Below, in pieces: positions 48,028-55,898 of a stretch of 64,000 nucleotides of DNA. A model generated the notes under the pieces. It was not told the origin of the DNA. It ran no database searches and worked only from the letters and a program-made list of their open reading frames with translations. The stretch is from Candidatus Gallacutalibacter stercoravium. Its GTDB lineage: Bacteria > Bacillota > Clostridia > Oscillospirales > Acutalibacteraceae. The stretch is from positions 106,893 through 170,892 of the forward strand of contig DVJE01000001.1 in assembly GCA_018716975.1 (NCBI GenBank), written 5' to 3'. Within the stretch, counting starts at the first letter, position 1, and every line of letters starts with the position of its first letter. A program made the translations under genes and the position numbers.

Positions 48028-49318
48028 AAAACTGCAACGCAAGTTCGTGCTCATCGCTATGGGCTCCCTGTTGGCGGTGGTGCTGGTTTTGGTGGGCACC
48101 ATCAACGGGGTAAATCTATACCAGGTAAACAGCCGTATCGACCGCCTGCTGGCCATTCTGACCGACAACGGCGGCCAGTTTCCCGAAACACCCAAGGAAG
48201 GACCCCCTCGCCCTCAAGACGGCGGCCCGGACAACCCAGAGGAAACGGATGGGCTCGGGGGATTGGGCAGCTGGGGCTTTACCCCTGAAACCCGTTTTGA
48301 AACCCGCTATTTTACCGCCTGGATTGATTCCACCGGCCAAGTGATTCAAATCGACACTGGTCACATCGCCGCTGTTTCCTCCGATGAAGCGCAGCAATAC
48401 GCCTTAGAGGCATGGCGCAGCGGCGGCAGCGGCTACTACGGCTCTTATAAATACCAAGTTTCGCAGCAAGAAGACCCAAACAGCCCGGGCAGCTATTTGG
48501 TGGTGTTTGTGGATTGCGGCATGCAGCTGCGCCAAGCTGGCTCCTTTCTGGTTATCTCTTGCGTGGTGGCGCTTTGCAGCATGTTGGTAACTTTTTTGTT
48601 GGTATCCTTACTTTCGCGCAAAGCCATCCGTCCGGTAATAAAAAACATGGAAAAGCAGCGCCAGTTTATCACCGACGCCGGCCATGAGATCAAAACCCCC
48701 CTAGCGGTTATATCGGCCAACACCGACGTGCTGGAGCTGGAGGGCGGCGCCAACGAATGGACCCAAAGCATCCGCAACCAAGTGGGGCGCCTCAACGGCC
48801 TAGTGAAAAACCTGCTGGCCTTGGCGCGGATGGAAGAGGGCGCCGCCTCACTTGCCTTTGCCGATTTTGCCGCCGGGGAGGCAGTGCTGGACGCCGTGCT
48901 CCCCTTTGAGACAGTGGCCAAAACTCAGGGTAAGCAGCTAAAGCTGGATATTCAACCAGAACTAACCATGCGCGGCGATGAGGCAGGTATCCGGCAGCTG
49001 GTCTCCATCCTGGCGGACAACGCCATGAAATACACCCAGCCGGGCGATACCATCGCTATTTCTTTTCAGCCCTCAGGCAAAAACGCCGTTTTACTATGCA
49101 GCAACCCCTGCGCCGGTTTGCCAGACGGCGATTTGGAGCAGCTGTTCGACCGGTTTTACCGGGGTGACGCCTCCCGCAGCCGCGAGGACGGGCAGCAAAG
49201 GGGCGGTTACGGCATCGGCCTTTCCATCGCCAGGGCCATTGTGCAGGCCCATAAAGGGAAGATAACCGCCCGGCTGCAAAACGGGATAATCCACTTTACC
49301 GCCGTCTTTCCCCGATAA
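48020..49318 (+). CDS. Sensor histidine kinase
   Basis: A 432-aa membrane kinase: helix 1 (about 9-30), extracytoplasmic sensor domain (31-172) with a Pro/Gly/Asp-rich stretch (55-85), helix 2 (173-198), HAMP-poor linker, dimerisation domain with His222 in FITDAGHEIKTPLAVI, and an ATP-binding domain with N box (LADNAMKYT) and G2-like GGYGIGLSIARAI. Input signal unknown. It pairs with the preceding regulator; no target gene is adjacent. Confidence 0.92.
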   Translation: MIKKLQRKFVLIAMGSLLAVVLVLVGTINGVNLYQVNSRIDRLLAILTDNGGQFPETPKEGPPRPQDGGPDNPEETDGLGGLGSWGFTPETRFETRYFTAWIDSTGQVIQIDTGHIAAVSSDEAQQYALEAWRSGGSGYYGSYKYQVSQQEDPNSPGSYLVVFVDCGMQLRQAGSFLVISCVVALCSMLVTFLLVSLLSRKAIRPVIKNMEKQRQFITDAGHEIKTPLAVISANTDVLELEGGANEWTQSIRNQVGRLNGLVKNLLALARMEEGAASLAFADFAAGEAVLDAVLPFETVAKTQGKQLKLDIQPELTMRGDEAGIRQLVSILADNAMKYTQPGDTIAISFQPSGKNAVLLCSNPCAGLPDGDLEQLFDRFYRGDASRSREDGQQRGGYGIGLSIARAIVQAHKGKITARLQNGIIHFTAVFPR

Positions 49319-49681
49319 GTAGCGGCGCGTTCGGTTACCCCGGTGCGAAAACGGTTCGCTTCAAAAGGCAAGATCTCAATTTTCCCTGCGAAAGTGGAGA
49401 AAGTTCTTTACCTCTTCGGGATTTAGCAAAGACCCCGCTGCGCTGAAGGGATGCAAAGAACAAGCATCTTCCAAAAGCAGCAAAGACTGTTGGCTTGCCG
49501 CAAAAATAAAGCTTTTCTTCTCACGATGCAACGATACTGCGGCGGTTCGCTAGTGGGTAGCGGTGCTTTTGCTGTGCCCTATAAACCGGCATGTCGCAAA
49601 AGTCCCCTAATCTCCCAACGTGGCGTTTTAAGGCGCTCTTCCAGCAGCCAGCCGCGCTCCGTTCGCTGCTTTACCCCTATC
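49319..49681. other. Gap without recognised features
   Basis: About 360 bases downstream of the kinase with no supported gene, repeat or terminator for the kinase mRNA; two overlapping plus-strand frames lack ribosome sites. Confidence 0.3.
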
Positions 49682-49712
49682 AAAAAAGCCCTGGGAACAT
49701 CTCTCCCAAGGC
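49682..49712 (-). terminator. Terminator of the 49732-50061 gene
   Basis: GCCTTGGGA and TCCCAGGGC pair (one G-T) and are followed by TTTTTTG on the minus strand. Confidence 0.75.
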
Positions 49713-49731
49713 CCTTAGGCTAGCTCTCTGT

Positions 49732-50061
49732 TTACCGCCCGCGCCGGTTGCGTCTTTTGCCGCCGGGGCTTCGCTTAGCATAAACAGCCAGGCCGGCCAG
49801 CAGCGCTGACGCCGCCAGAAATGCCAAAGCGGAGCTCCAGGCGTCTGAATAAGATTCGCCATTGCTGGCATCTGCATTTTCTGTATTCGCGGCGGCGCCG
49901 GAGGATATGTCAACCGACTGCCCCGCTGCCGCACACACGCTTATTGAGGATTGCGCGGCAGGCTCCACCCCGGTAGGTTCTGCACAAGCACACAGGGCCA
50001 GCGTAGACAAAAGCAAAACCACAGCGGCGCTTCGCAGCGTATAACGGGCGAACCTTGCCAT
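49732..50061 (-). CDS. Small secreted, C-terminally anchored protein
   Basis: A 109-aa protein: signal-like N-terminus (MARFARYTLRSAAVVLLLSTLALCACAEP; LCAC could be a lipobox, or a plain signal peptide), a short Ser/Asn/Ala-rich external segment (about 28-75), a transmembrane helix (ALAFLAASALLAGLAVYA) and a strongly basic tail (KRSPGGKRRNRRGR). This resembles the cell-wall-anchor layout but there is no LPXTG motif. ATG with GGAGGATGG upstream. Function unknown; a long inverted repeat lies in its promoter region. Confidence 0.6.
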   Translation of the reverse strand: MARFARYTLRSAAVVLLLSTLALCACAEPTGVEPAAQSSISVCAAAGQSVDISSGAAANTENADASNGESYSDAWSSALAFLAASALLAGLAVYAKRSPGGKRRNRRGR

Positions 50062-50130
50062 ACCGCACCATCCTCCTTATTTTATACTTTCTATATTCTC
50101 CTCCTATTATAAACCTTTTTAATCACACGT

Positions 50131-50190
50131 AAATCACAAAATAACAGAAATAAGTATATTTTTTATAAAAATAAGATTGTTTTGTGATTT
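50131..50190. repeat. Inverted repeat AAATCACAAAA / TTTTGTGATTT
   Basis: Perfect 11-bp arms at 50131-50141 and 50180-50190 around 38 AT-rich bases; AATCAC is also repeated at 50121. It lies 70-130 bp upstream of the small anchored protein, so an operator for a dimeric regulator is plausible. Confidence 0.45.
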
Positions 50191-50446
50191 TATTGATTTT
50201 CAAAGAGATGGTGTAACCGATGCGCCACGGTATCGCGGCGTGATGATGGGATAGGATGAGCGAACCGGATGCAACTCTTCGCCCTGATGCAGCCCGGAGC
50301 TCCAAAATGCGGCAGCCAAGCAGCCGGATAGGATAGGGCAGCTATCCCAGTCGCCGCAAAGCGGCCTTCCTACGCCGGTTGGAGAATATAAGAATATAAA
50401 CAGAGCAAATGCGCCGCTCCCGGCGATCGGGACGGCGCATTTTTCT
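50191..50446 (+). other. Candidate structured region ending in a terminator
   Basis: About 215 GC-rich bases with no gene, followed by a strong hairpin AAATGCGCCG / CGGCGCATTT (50407-50442) and TTTTTCTCTC on the plus strand. The hairpin probably also ends the GT8 gene on the minus strand. The plus-strand geometry could end an unannotated RNA; no known RNA family was recognised. Confidence 0.35.
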
Positions 50447-50480
50447 CTCTCCGCTTCTTTGCTTTATCGGTTCCCCCGGA

Positions 50481-51452
50481 TTACAGCAGCCGATGCCGCA
50501 GGATAAACTGTTCCAACCGCTTTAGGGCGGGGTAATCCAGCAAAGCCGGGTAGGTGTATAACATTGCCAAATAGGTTTGGTACCAGAGCTTGAAATCGGG
50601 GTACCTGGCATAGTGTAAGATAGACTTATTGTTTATCTGCCATGGTTTAAGCCCTGCGTAATGCACCCCTTTGAGCACATCCAGCCGCGGGTAACCGCCG
50701 ATGGCGCAATACCTTGCGTCCACATTGTGCCATCGGCCCGACCACAACAGGGTGGCCAGCTGCATTTCGGGCCATGGGAAGCGCCGAATCAATTCCAACA
50801 GTTTTTCATCGCCCAGGGCCGCCAATACCCGTCTATATTCCTCCATAGAGGGATCCAGCCGCCACAGCGCGGCGTTCACACCTAGATTTTGCACATCATG
50901 CGCCACTCTATTGGTGATCTCACAAGGGATAGGGGCGCCGTGGGGGCAGATTGGATCATAGCGCTCATGCCAGCACCAACGCCCCTGAGTGTCGGTGCTG
51001 CGATCCGGCCGGCCGTTTGGATCCAAGCGCAGGCAATACTCCTTTTTCTCTTGCAACACCCCAGCGGGGGCGGGCAATGAAAACAGTCCGCCAAAGCCGG
51101 ATAAGGGCAGCATATCGGCGTCTAAAAGGATAAGCTTATGGCAACGAACGGGCAAGTCCCCATCCGGCCCCAGCCGCAAGGCCTGAAACCGCGTCATCAG
51201 TTGCTCCCGATCTTGCCTGCCGCCGGTTACCATGCGCCGCAGGCGAATTTGCTCCACTTCTATCACCGCGTCATATAGCAAATCCAGGGCGCCCCGGGCG
51301 CGGGCAGAAATCTCCGGCGTTACCAAACACACCTTGCCGTAAGGCTCCCCCATCTGCTCCAGCGCAAAGGCCAAAGTTAAAACGCCGGGCAGAAAAGCGT
51401 CGTTTTTCATAAAGAATGTGCCGTAGGCACAGGATAATAAATTTTCTTTCAC
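50481..51452 (-). CDS. GT8-like family glycosyltransferase
   Basis: A 323-aa cytoplasmic glycosyltransferase with a GT-A fold: nucleotide-binding start ACAYGTFFMKNDAFLPGVLTLA-like block, metal-binding DxD in LILLDADMLPLSG, and the late motif VHYAGLKPWQINNKSILHY. This matches glycogenin/GT8-type enzymes that use UDP-sugars. Inserted loop around 130-175 (RWCWHERYDPICPHGAPIPCEITN) is cysteine- and histidine-rich. GTG start at 51452 behind GAGGAG. A structured leader with a possible short ORF precedes it. Acceptor unknown. Confidence 0.82.
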   Translation of the reverse strand: MKENLLSCAYGTFFMKNDAFLPGVLTLAFALEQMGEPYGKVCLVTPEISARARGALDLLYDAVIEVEQIRLRRMVTGGRQDREQLMTRFQALRLGPDGDLPVRCHKLILLDADMLPLSGFGGLFSLPAPAGVLQEKKEYCLRLDPNGRPDRSTDTQGRWCWHERYDPICPHGAPIPCEITNRVAHDVQNLGVNAALWRLDPSMEEYRRVLAALGDEKLLELIRRFPWPEMQLATLLWSGRWHNVDARYCAIGGYPRLDVLKGVHYAGLKPWQINNKSILHYARYPDFKLWYQTYLAMLYTYPALLDYPALKRLEQFILRHRLL

Positions 51453-51511
51453 AAAGGCCGCTCCTCTTGTGCAGGCGCCCGCCTACGCAACGGCCTTGAA
51501 CAGAAAATAAA

Positions 51512-51613
51512 TTAAGTAAGATTCTGGTTATTAAGCATATTGCAGACATAGCGAGCTCCTTTTTTCTCAGTGGTTTTTCTGCAATATGCAAAAATATTTA
51601 GCACAGGCAACAT
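51512..51613 (-). CDS. Candidate short leader ORF (33 aa) before GT8
   Basis: MLPVLNIFAYCRKTTEKKG..., with a strong GGAGG seven bases upstream, ending 59 bp before the GT8 start. It follows a 10-bp hairpin right at the transcript start. Conservation cannot be tested here, so coding is uncertain; an overlapping frame (MSAICLITRILLN...) also has a ribosome site. Confidence 0.3.
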   Translation of the reverse strand: MLPVLNIFAYCRKTTEKKGARYVCNMLNNQNLT

Positions 51614-51629
51614 GTTTTTCCCTCCTCAG

Positions 51630-51674
51630 CAGGCAACTGCACGCAGCTACCTGTGATGCTCGTTTATTGTACCA
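51630..51674 (-). promoter_or_regulatory. GT8 promoter with leader hairpin
   Basis: Extended -10 TGGTACAAT (51674-51666, minus). Immediately downstream, CAGGTAGCTG-CGTG-CAGTTGCCTG (51653-51630) forms a 10-bp RNA hairpin (two G-T pairs) next to the ribosome site of the short ORF. Confidence 0.5.
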
Positions 51675-52080
51675 TCGCGCCGCCCAGAGGGGTAGAGCGA
51701 CTTTCCTTCTAATAAAATCTTTCCCTTTTGGGCGCGTTACTATTGCCGTTGTTTTCAGTGCACGGCGCATTTTGTTCTTTTTTACAAAGGCAGTTCGCTT
51801 GTCTCTGTAGCGGCCTCAACAACAAAACATGGCTCAGTGTGGATAGAGTTTTTCACTTTAACGAACACACCATTCTTTCCGCAAACAAGCCATACACAGG
51901 AAGAACTTACCGCTCTTTAAAAAGGGCGCTAAGCACACCGTTGTTGTTGCGTACTTTATCAGCCGTTTTTGTTCCAGGATCCCTGAAATTTTTAAAACCC
52001 GCATGGAGCGACGCGCAGCATTGTCGCCCGCTGCCAGCAACATTGAAAGCCGTTATCTGCAAAGGGCCTTGCCATGCTGA
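51675..52080. other. Gap without recognised gene
   Basis: About 400 bases. One plus-strand frame (51728-52285) is long but lacks a ribosome site, resembles no family, and overlaps the ABC gene and its terminator antisense, so I treat it as non-coding. Confidence 0.35.
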
Positions 52081-52140
52081 AAACAATAAAAAAACATCCC
52101 GCGCCGGGCTGTTTAACCAAACGCGGGATGACTGCTCCAT
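52081..52140 (-). terminator. Terminator of ABC exporter pair B
   Basis: CATCCCGCG (52095-52103) pairs with CGCGGGATG (52132-52140); on the minus strand the stem is followed by TTTTTTTATTG. Confidence 0.85.
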
Positions 52141-52171
52141 ACAGCGCTATCTTTTTTGCGGCCAAGCCGTG

Positions 52172-53839
52172 CTAGAACAACAGCACACCGTCAGCATAGC
52201 TCACCAACGTCCGACTGTGGGTTACCACCAATATCGTGCGATTCCCTTTGAGGTGCATCAGCGTGGAACGCATATATTGCTCTGAAACGCTGTCTAGCGA
52301 TGCGGTAGGCTCATCCAGCAGCAAAATGGGGGCCTTTTTCAGCAGCGCCCGAGCCACAGCCACCCGCTGCCTTTGTCCGCCCGAAAGCTGACCTCCTCGC
52401 TCTCCCACCTGGGTTTGATAACCGTCGGACAGGTCGGCAATAAAATCCTCCACCCCTGCGGCCCGGGCTGCAGCCAGAACCTGTTCGTTATCCGCTTGGG
52501 GATCGCCCAGTTGGATATTTTCAAAAATTGTGCCGTCCAGCAGTAGGCTATCTTGAGGCACAAAGCTGGTGAGGGCACGAATTTCCTCCAATGCCAGGCT
52601 CCGCAGCTCCCGGCCAAACACTTGCAGGCTGCCCTCATACTCCTCTAACCCCATTAAAATTCGCAGCAGGGTACTCTTGCCGCAGCCGCTTGGGCCCACA
52701 ACACCCCAAATCCGCCCTTGCGGCACTGCAAAGCTTTTGTTTGTAAATACTCTTTGCCCCTCAAAGCTGAAACTCAGTTCCTGTGCCTGCACGGCCGGAG
52801 CCTCCGACACAGGCGTAAATCGGCATCCTCCTTTGTGCCTGGTGTTTTCATCAGGCAGGCGGTACAGTTCCACAACCTGCCTGGCCCCCGCCAACATTTC
52901 TTGCGCCTCTGCCGCCATAAAACCGATGCGGGAAAGCGGATCTACTACCAGATCCCTCATTCCCCACAGCAACGGCACCGCCGCCAGCCCAATGCGGCCT
53001 TGGTAGAAAAGCCAAAACCCTAGCCCCACACCGATCGCCGTGGTGAGCGCCCTCTGCAGCTGGCCGACGGCGTTGCCCACCGATTGAAGGTTCCAAGCTC
53101 TGATCCCTTTGTTCAACGCCGCCTGGCAGGAATCAAAAAAGCGCTGCAACAAGCCGGTTTTCTCGTTGTAAATGCGCACTGTTTCCGCCCCGGCCAACAG
53201 ATCGCTCATATGGGTAACCGTCTGTTCCCGTGCCTCAAACATGGCGCCAAACCTGCTGTTCATAGGTTTAATAAACAGCAGGTTCATCAGCAGCATCAGC
53301 AGCCCCAGACCGGCGAGCAGCAAGGCACACTCCCAGCTGATCGCCGCTACAGTGATAAAGCCAAGCGTTAAAGAAAACAAAGCTCCCAGCGGTTTTAAGA
53401 GCATTTTTTGATACAGCTCCCCCGCGTAGCTTACACTGCTGTTGAGCCGGTTGAGCATCTGCCCTGTGTGCACACCGGCGCCCCCGTGAGGCGGCTGGGT
53501 AAGGATCTTAGCATACAGATCCTCCCGCATGGCTGCGGTGGCGCGTTTGCATGCCGTTTCAAACAGAATACGTCCACGCGCCGCCAGCGCCATATAGCCC
53601 GCGTACACAGCCACCCCTACCAGAGCCCACTGCCAAACACCTTCTATACGTCCCTGCTGGGCAGCTTGCAACAAATTGCCAGAAAGCAAGGTAACAAGCA
53701 AGGTGCACACGTAATCATCCACCGCGCACGTCGCCAACCCCAGGCAGTAGCGGCCCCGCCACGGGCGCAGGTAGCCAAACACCCAACAAATATTGCTACA
53801 AGCGCCGCTTTTTTTCCGGTTATTACCTCGCCTGCCCAT
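52172..53839 (-). CDS. ABC exporter half-transporter, pair B subunit 2
   Basis: A half-transporter of about 555 aa: membrane domain (to about 310; YLRPWRGRYCLGLATCAVDDYV) and ATPase domain with Walker A GPSGCGKST, signature LSGGQRQRVAVARAL, Walker B ILLLDEPTASLD and H-loop VTHSRT. The start at 53839 (MGRRGNNRKK) has GGAGG nine bases upstream and overlaps the preceding gene by 17 bp; the frame extends to 53893. Paralogue of the 19108-20826 protein (shared LRPWxxRYxxGLA and VDDYV blocks). Confidence 0.9.
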   Translation of the reverse strand: MGRRGNNRKKSGACSNICWVFGYLRPWRGRYCLGLATCAVDDYVCTLLVTLLSGNLLQAAQQGRIEGVWQWALVGVAVYAGYMALAARGRILFETACKRATAAMREDLYAKILTQPPHGGAGVHTGQMLNRLNSSVSYAGELYQKMLLKPLGALFSLTLGFITVAAISWECALLLAGLGLLMLLMNLLFIKPMNSRFGAMFEAREQTVTHMSDLLAGAETVRIYNEKTGLLQRFFDSCQAALNKGIRAWNLQSVGNAVGQLQRALTTAIGVGLGFWLFYQGRIGLAAVPLLWGMRDLVVDPLSRIGFMAAEAQEMLAGARQVVELYRLPDENTRHKGGCRFTPVSEAPAVQAQELSFSFEGQRVFTNKSFAVPQGRIWGVVGPSGCGKSTLLRILMGLEEYEGSLQVFGRELRSLALEEIRALTSFVPQDSLLLDGTIFENIQLGDPQADNEQVLAAARAAGVEDFIADLSDGYQTQVGERGGQLSGGQRQRVAVARALLKKAPILLLDEPTASLDSVSEQYMRSTLMHLKGNRTILVVTHSRTLVSYADGVLLF

Positions 53840-55586
53840 TATGCCCGGCCTCCCTTTTTTCCGAATTTGCAGTATCGTCTGCCTCCTGTTCACGCCACAT
53901 GCGGGCGTAAATGCCCTCCTGGGCCAACAGTTGTTCGTGGTCGCCCCGCTGCACCACCCGGCCTCCGCTTATTACCAAGATAACGTCGGCCTGCCGGGCC
54001 AGATTGAGCCGATGAGTAGCAATCACTGTTGTACGCCCCTGCATCAACTCGTTAAGCCCCTGGCGCACCGCTTTCTCCGAATGAATATCCAGCGCAGAGG
54101 TGGGTTCGTCCAGCAGCAGCAAAGGCGCATCTTTGAGCAACGCACGGGCTACGGCAACACGCTGTCGCTCCCCGCCCGAAAGCCGCCCGCCCCGTTCGCC
54201 TACCGGAGTATCCAGCCCCCGTTCCCGAACAAATTGCAGTACGCCGGCGCGCCGACAAGCTTGCATCAAGGTTTGATCATCCGCATCTGCCCGGGCGGTC
54301 AACAGATTTTCGCGCAGTGTACCAGGAGACAGATAGGATTCCTGCAGCACCACACTAATATTTTTCCGCAGGCTGGGCAGATCCCACTGTCCTACCGGCG
54401 TACCGAACAACCGCGCTTCGCCCTTTTGGGGCGGCAAAAATCCGCAGATTATACGCAGCACCGTGCTTTTACCGCCGCCGCTGGGACCTACCAGCGCCAC
54501 GGTCTGCCCTCGTTCCACCCGAAGGGAAAAGTCTTGCAGCGTTGGGCTCTGCCCGGTGTAAGAAAAATCAACATGAGAAAAATCCACAACAGCGCTGCTC
54601 AAATCCGGCAAGCGGTTGCTCCCCCCTTGTTCCTCGGGCAAATCTAAAAAGCCGTACACACGCTCGCAGGAGGCATAGGACTTTTGCAAATACAGCACTG
54701 CATCGGGCGTACCCCGCAGCCAAGTACAAAAGCTAAAGCCTAGAGCGAATACCGACACCAAATCCCCCGCACTGAGCCTGCCTGCCGATACCTGAAAAGC
54801 CCCCACAATCATGGCTGCGAAAAATGGCAGCATTCCTAGCACTTCCCCCAGGCTCCGGCTCCAAGCGCCGGTGCGCAGGGTTTTAATCTCTTGGAAAAGG
54901 GCTTGCTCTACCTCTACGCCGTACTTCCTGCGGGCCGCCGCCTCCGCTCGAAAAGACTTAATCACATCGATGGCGCCAAAGTTTTGCTGGGCGGTCTGGG
55001 TCGCTCGCCCTAGAGCCTCGCGCATGGCCAGCTCCTTCTTTTGCACCGATTTGGTAAAAAGATAGCACAGTGGCACGCAAACCGCCATGCCTGCCACAAT
55101 GATCAAGGTAATCAGCCAGTCGATCGCCAACAACATGGACACAGTGGCAACAAAGGTAACTGCCAGGGTAGTAATGAACGAAAGGCCGTTGAGCACAAAG
55201 GTGCTTAGGGTGTCTAACTCACCGCCCATGCGGGACAAAATATCGCCCGATCGCTCCTCTCCCAGGCGCATTATAGAAATTTTTCCCACCTTTTCCCCCA
55301 TACGCAACCGCATGCGGTACATAAGCCGCTCCGACAAGGTGGATTTGCTCCAAGTAGAAATACCGTGGAACGGAAAGGTACAGGCGAATGCCGCCATGGT
55401 AGCCGCCAGCAGCCGAACAAAGCCCTGATCCTGCGCCAAGGCCGCGTCGGTAAGCCGGCCGCTCATGTCGCGCACCACAAGATCCAGCAGCAAATAAGCT
55501 ACGGTGGACGCCACACTGACGAAATACCAGGGCCAGTGGCGCATTACATCCCGCATCAAACGGCCCATGTAGGATCTTTTCTGCAA
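53823..55586 (-). CDS. ABC exporter half-transporter, pair B subunit 1
   Basis: A 587-aa half-transporter starting QKRSYMGRLMRDVMRHWPWYF, six-helix domain, then ATPase domain with Walker A GPSGGGKST, signature LSGGERQRVAVARAL, Walker B LLLLDEPTSALD and H-loop ATHRLN. TTG start at 55586 behind GGGGTGAGG; alignment with its paralogue at 20823-22574 supports it. C-terminal tail Asn/Glu/Arg-rich. Two dyads in its promoter region suggest repression or induction. Confidence 0.9.
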   Translation of the reverse strand: MQKRSYMGRLMRDVMRHWPWYFVSVASTVAYLLLDLVVRDMSGRLTDAALAQDQGFVRLLAATMAAFACTFPFHGISTWSKSTLSERLMYRMRLRMGEKVGKISIMRLGEERSGDILSRMGGELDTLSTFVLNGLSFITTLAVTFVATVSMLLAIDWLITLIIVAGMAVCVPLCYLFTKSVQKKELAMREALGRATQTAQQNFGAIDVIKSFRAEAAARRKYGVEVEQALFQEIKTLRTGAWSRSLGEVLGMLPFFAAMIVGAFQVSAGRLSAGDLVSVFALGFSFCTWLRGTPDAVLYLQKSYASCERVYGFLDLPEEQGGSNRLPDLSSAVVDFSHVDFSYTGQSPTLQDFSLRVERGQTVALVGPSGGGKSTVLRIICGFLPPQKGEARLFGTPVGQWDLPSLRKNISVVLQESYLSPGTLRENLLTARADADDQTLMQACRRAGVLQFVRERGLDTPVGERGGRLSGGERQRVAVARALLKDAPLLLLDEPTSALDIHSEKAVRQGLNELMQGRTTVIATHRLNLARQADVILVISGGRVVQRGDHEQLLAQEGIYARMWREQEADDTANSEKREAGHNGQAR

Positions 55587-55652
55587 AATGCCTCACCCCT
55601 TTTTGCCAGCCTAACGGCTGTGTCTATCTTACTGTTTTTGAACGAGAAAAAT

Positions 55653-55716
55653 AGTATAGAACATTTTTTATAAAAAAAGATTCTATAAAAGTATTATTCT
55701 GTGCTCTATAGAGCAC
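55653..55716 (-). promoter_or_regulatory. Promoter and operator dyads of ABC pair B
   Basis: Minus-strand TATACT (55658-55653) overlaps an imperfect 31-bp dyad ATAGAA-N19-TTCTAT (55656-55686) centred on the -35 zone. A perfect 16-bp palindrome GTGCTC-TATA-GAGCAC (55701-55716) lies just upstream. Two distinct regulator sites are likely. The remaining gap to the GH127 gene is otherwise featureless apart from a GGAGG at its end. Confidence 0.55.
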
Positions 55717-55898
55717 TACACCCTCTACTGCCGCTTCGATGGTTCACCAAACTGATTGCGCCAACCTCAAAAAACCGGCTTTTTTCTTTATCATTTTGGC
55801 CTTTCCGGCCGGGGCATATTGTCTTTGCACCGGCGTTTTGCTAAGATAGGCTAAAACTGCGCCGCCATCCTGCCGGCGCGGCACAAGGAGGGCTTTTT

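Noticed and set aside
50330..50385. GCAAAGCGGCC segment resembling a c-di-GMP-I riboswitch core
   Set aside because: The remaining consensus and paired helices are absent, and no suitably oriented downstream gene exists.
51728..52285. Plus-strand 185-aa ORF in a gap
   Set aside because: No ribosome site, no recognisable family, overlaps a terminator and the ABC gene end antisense.
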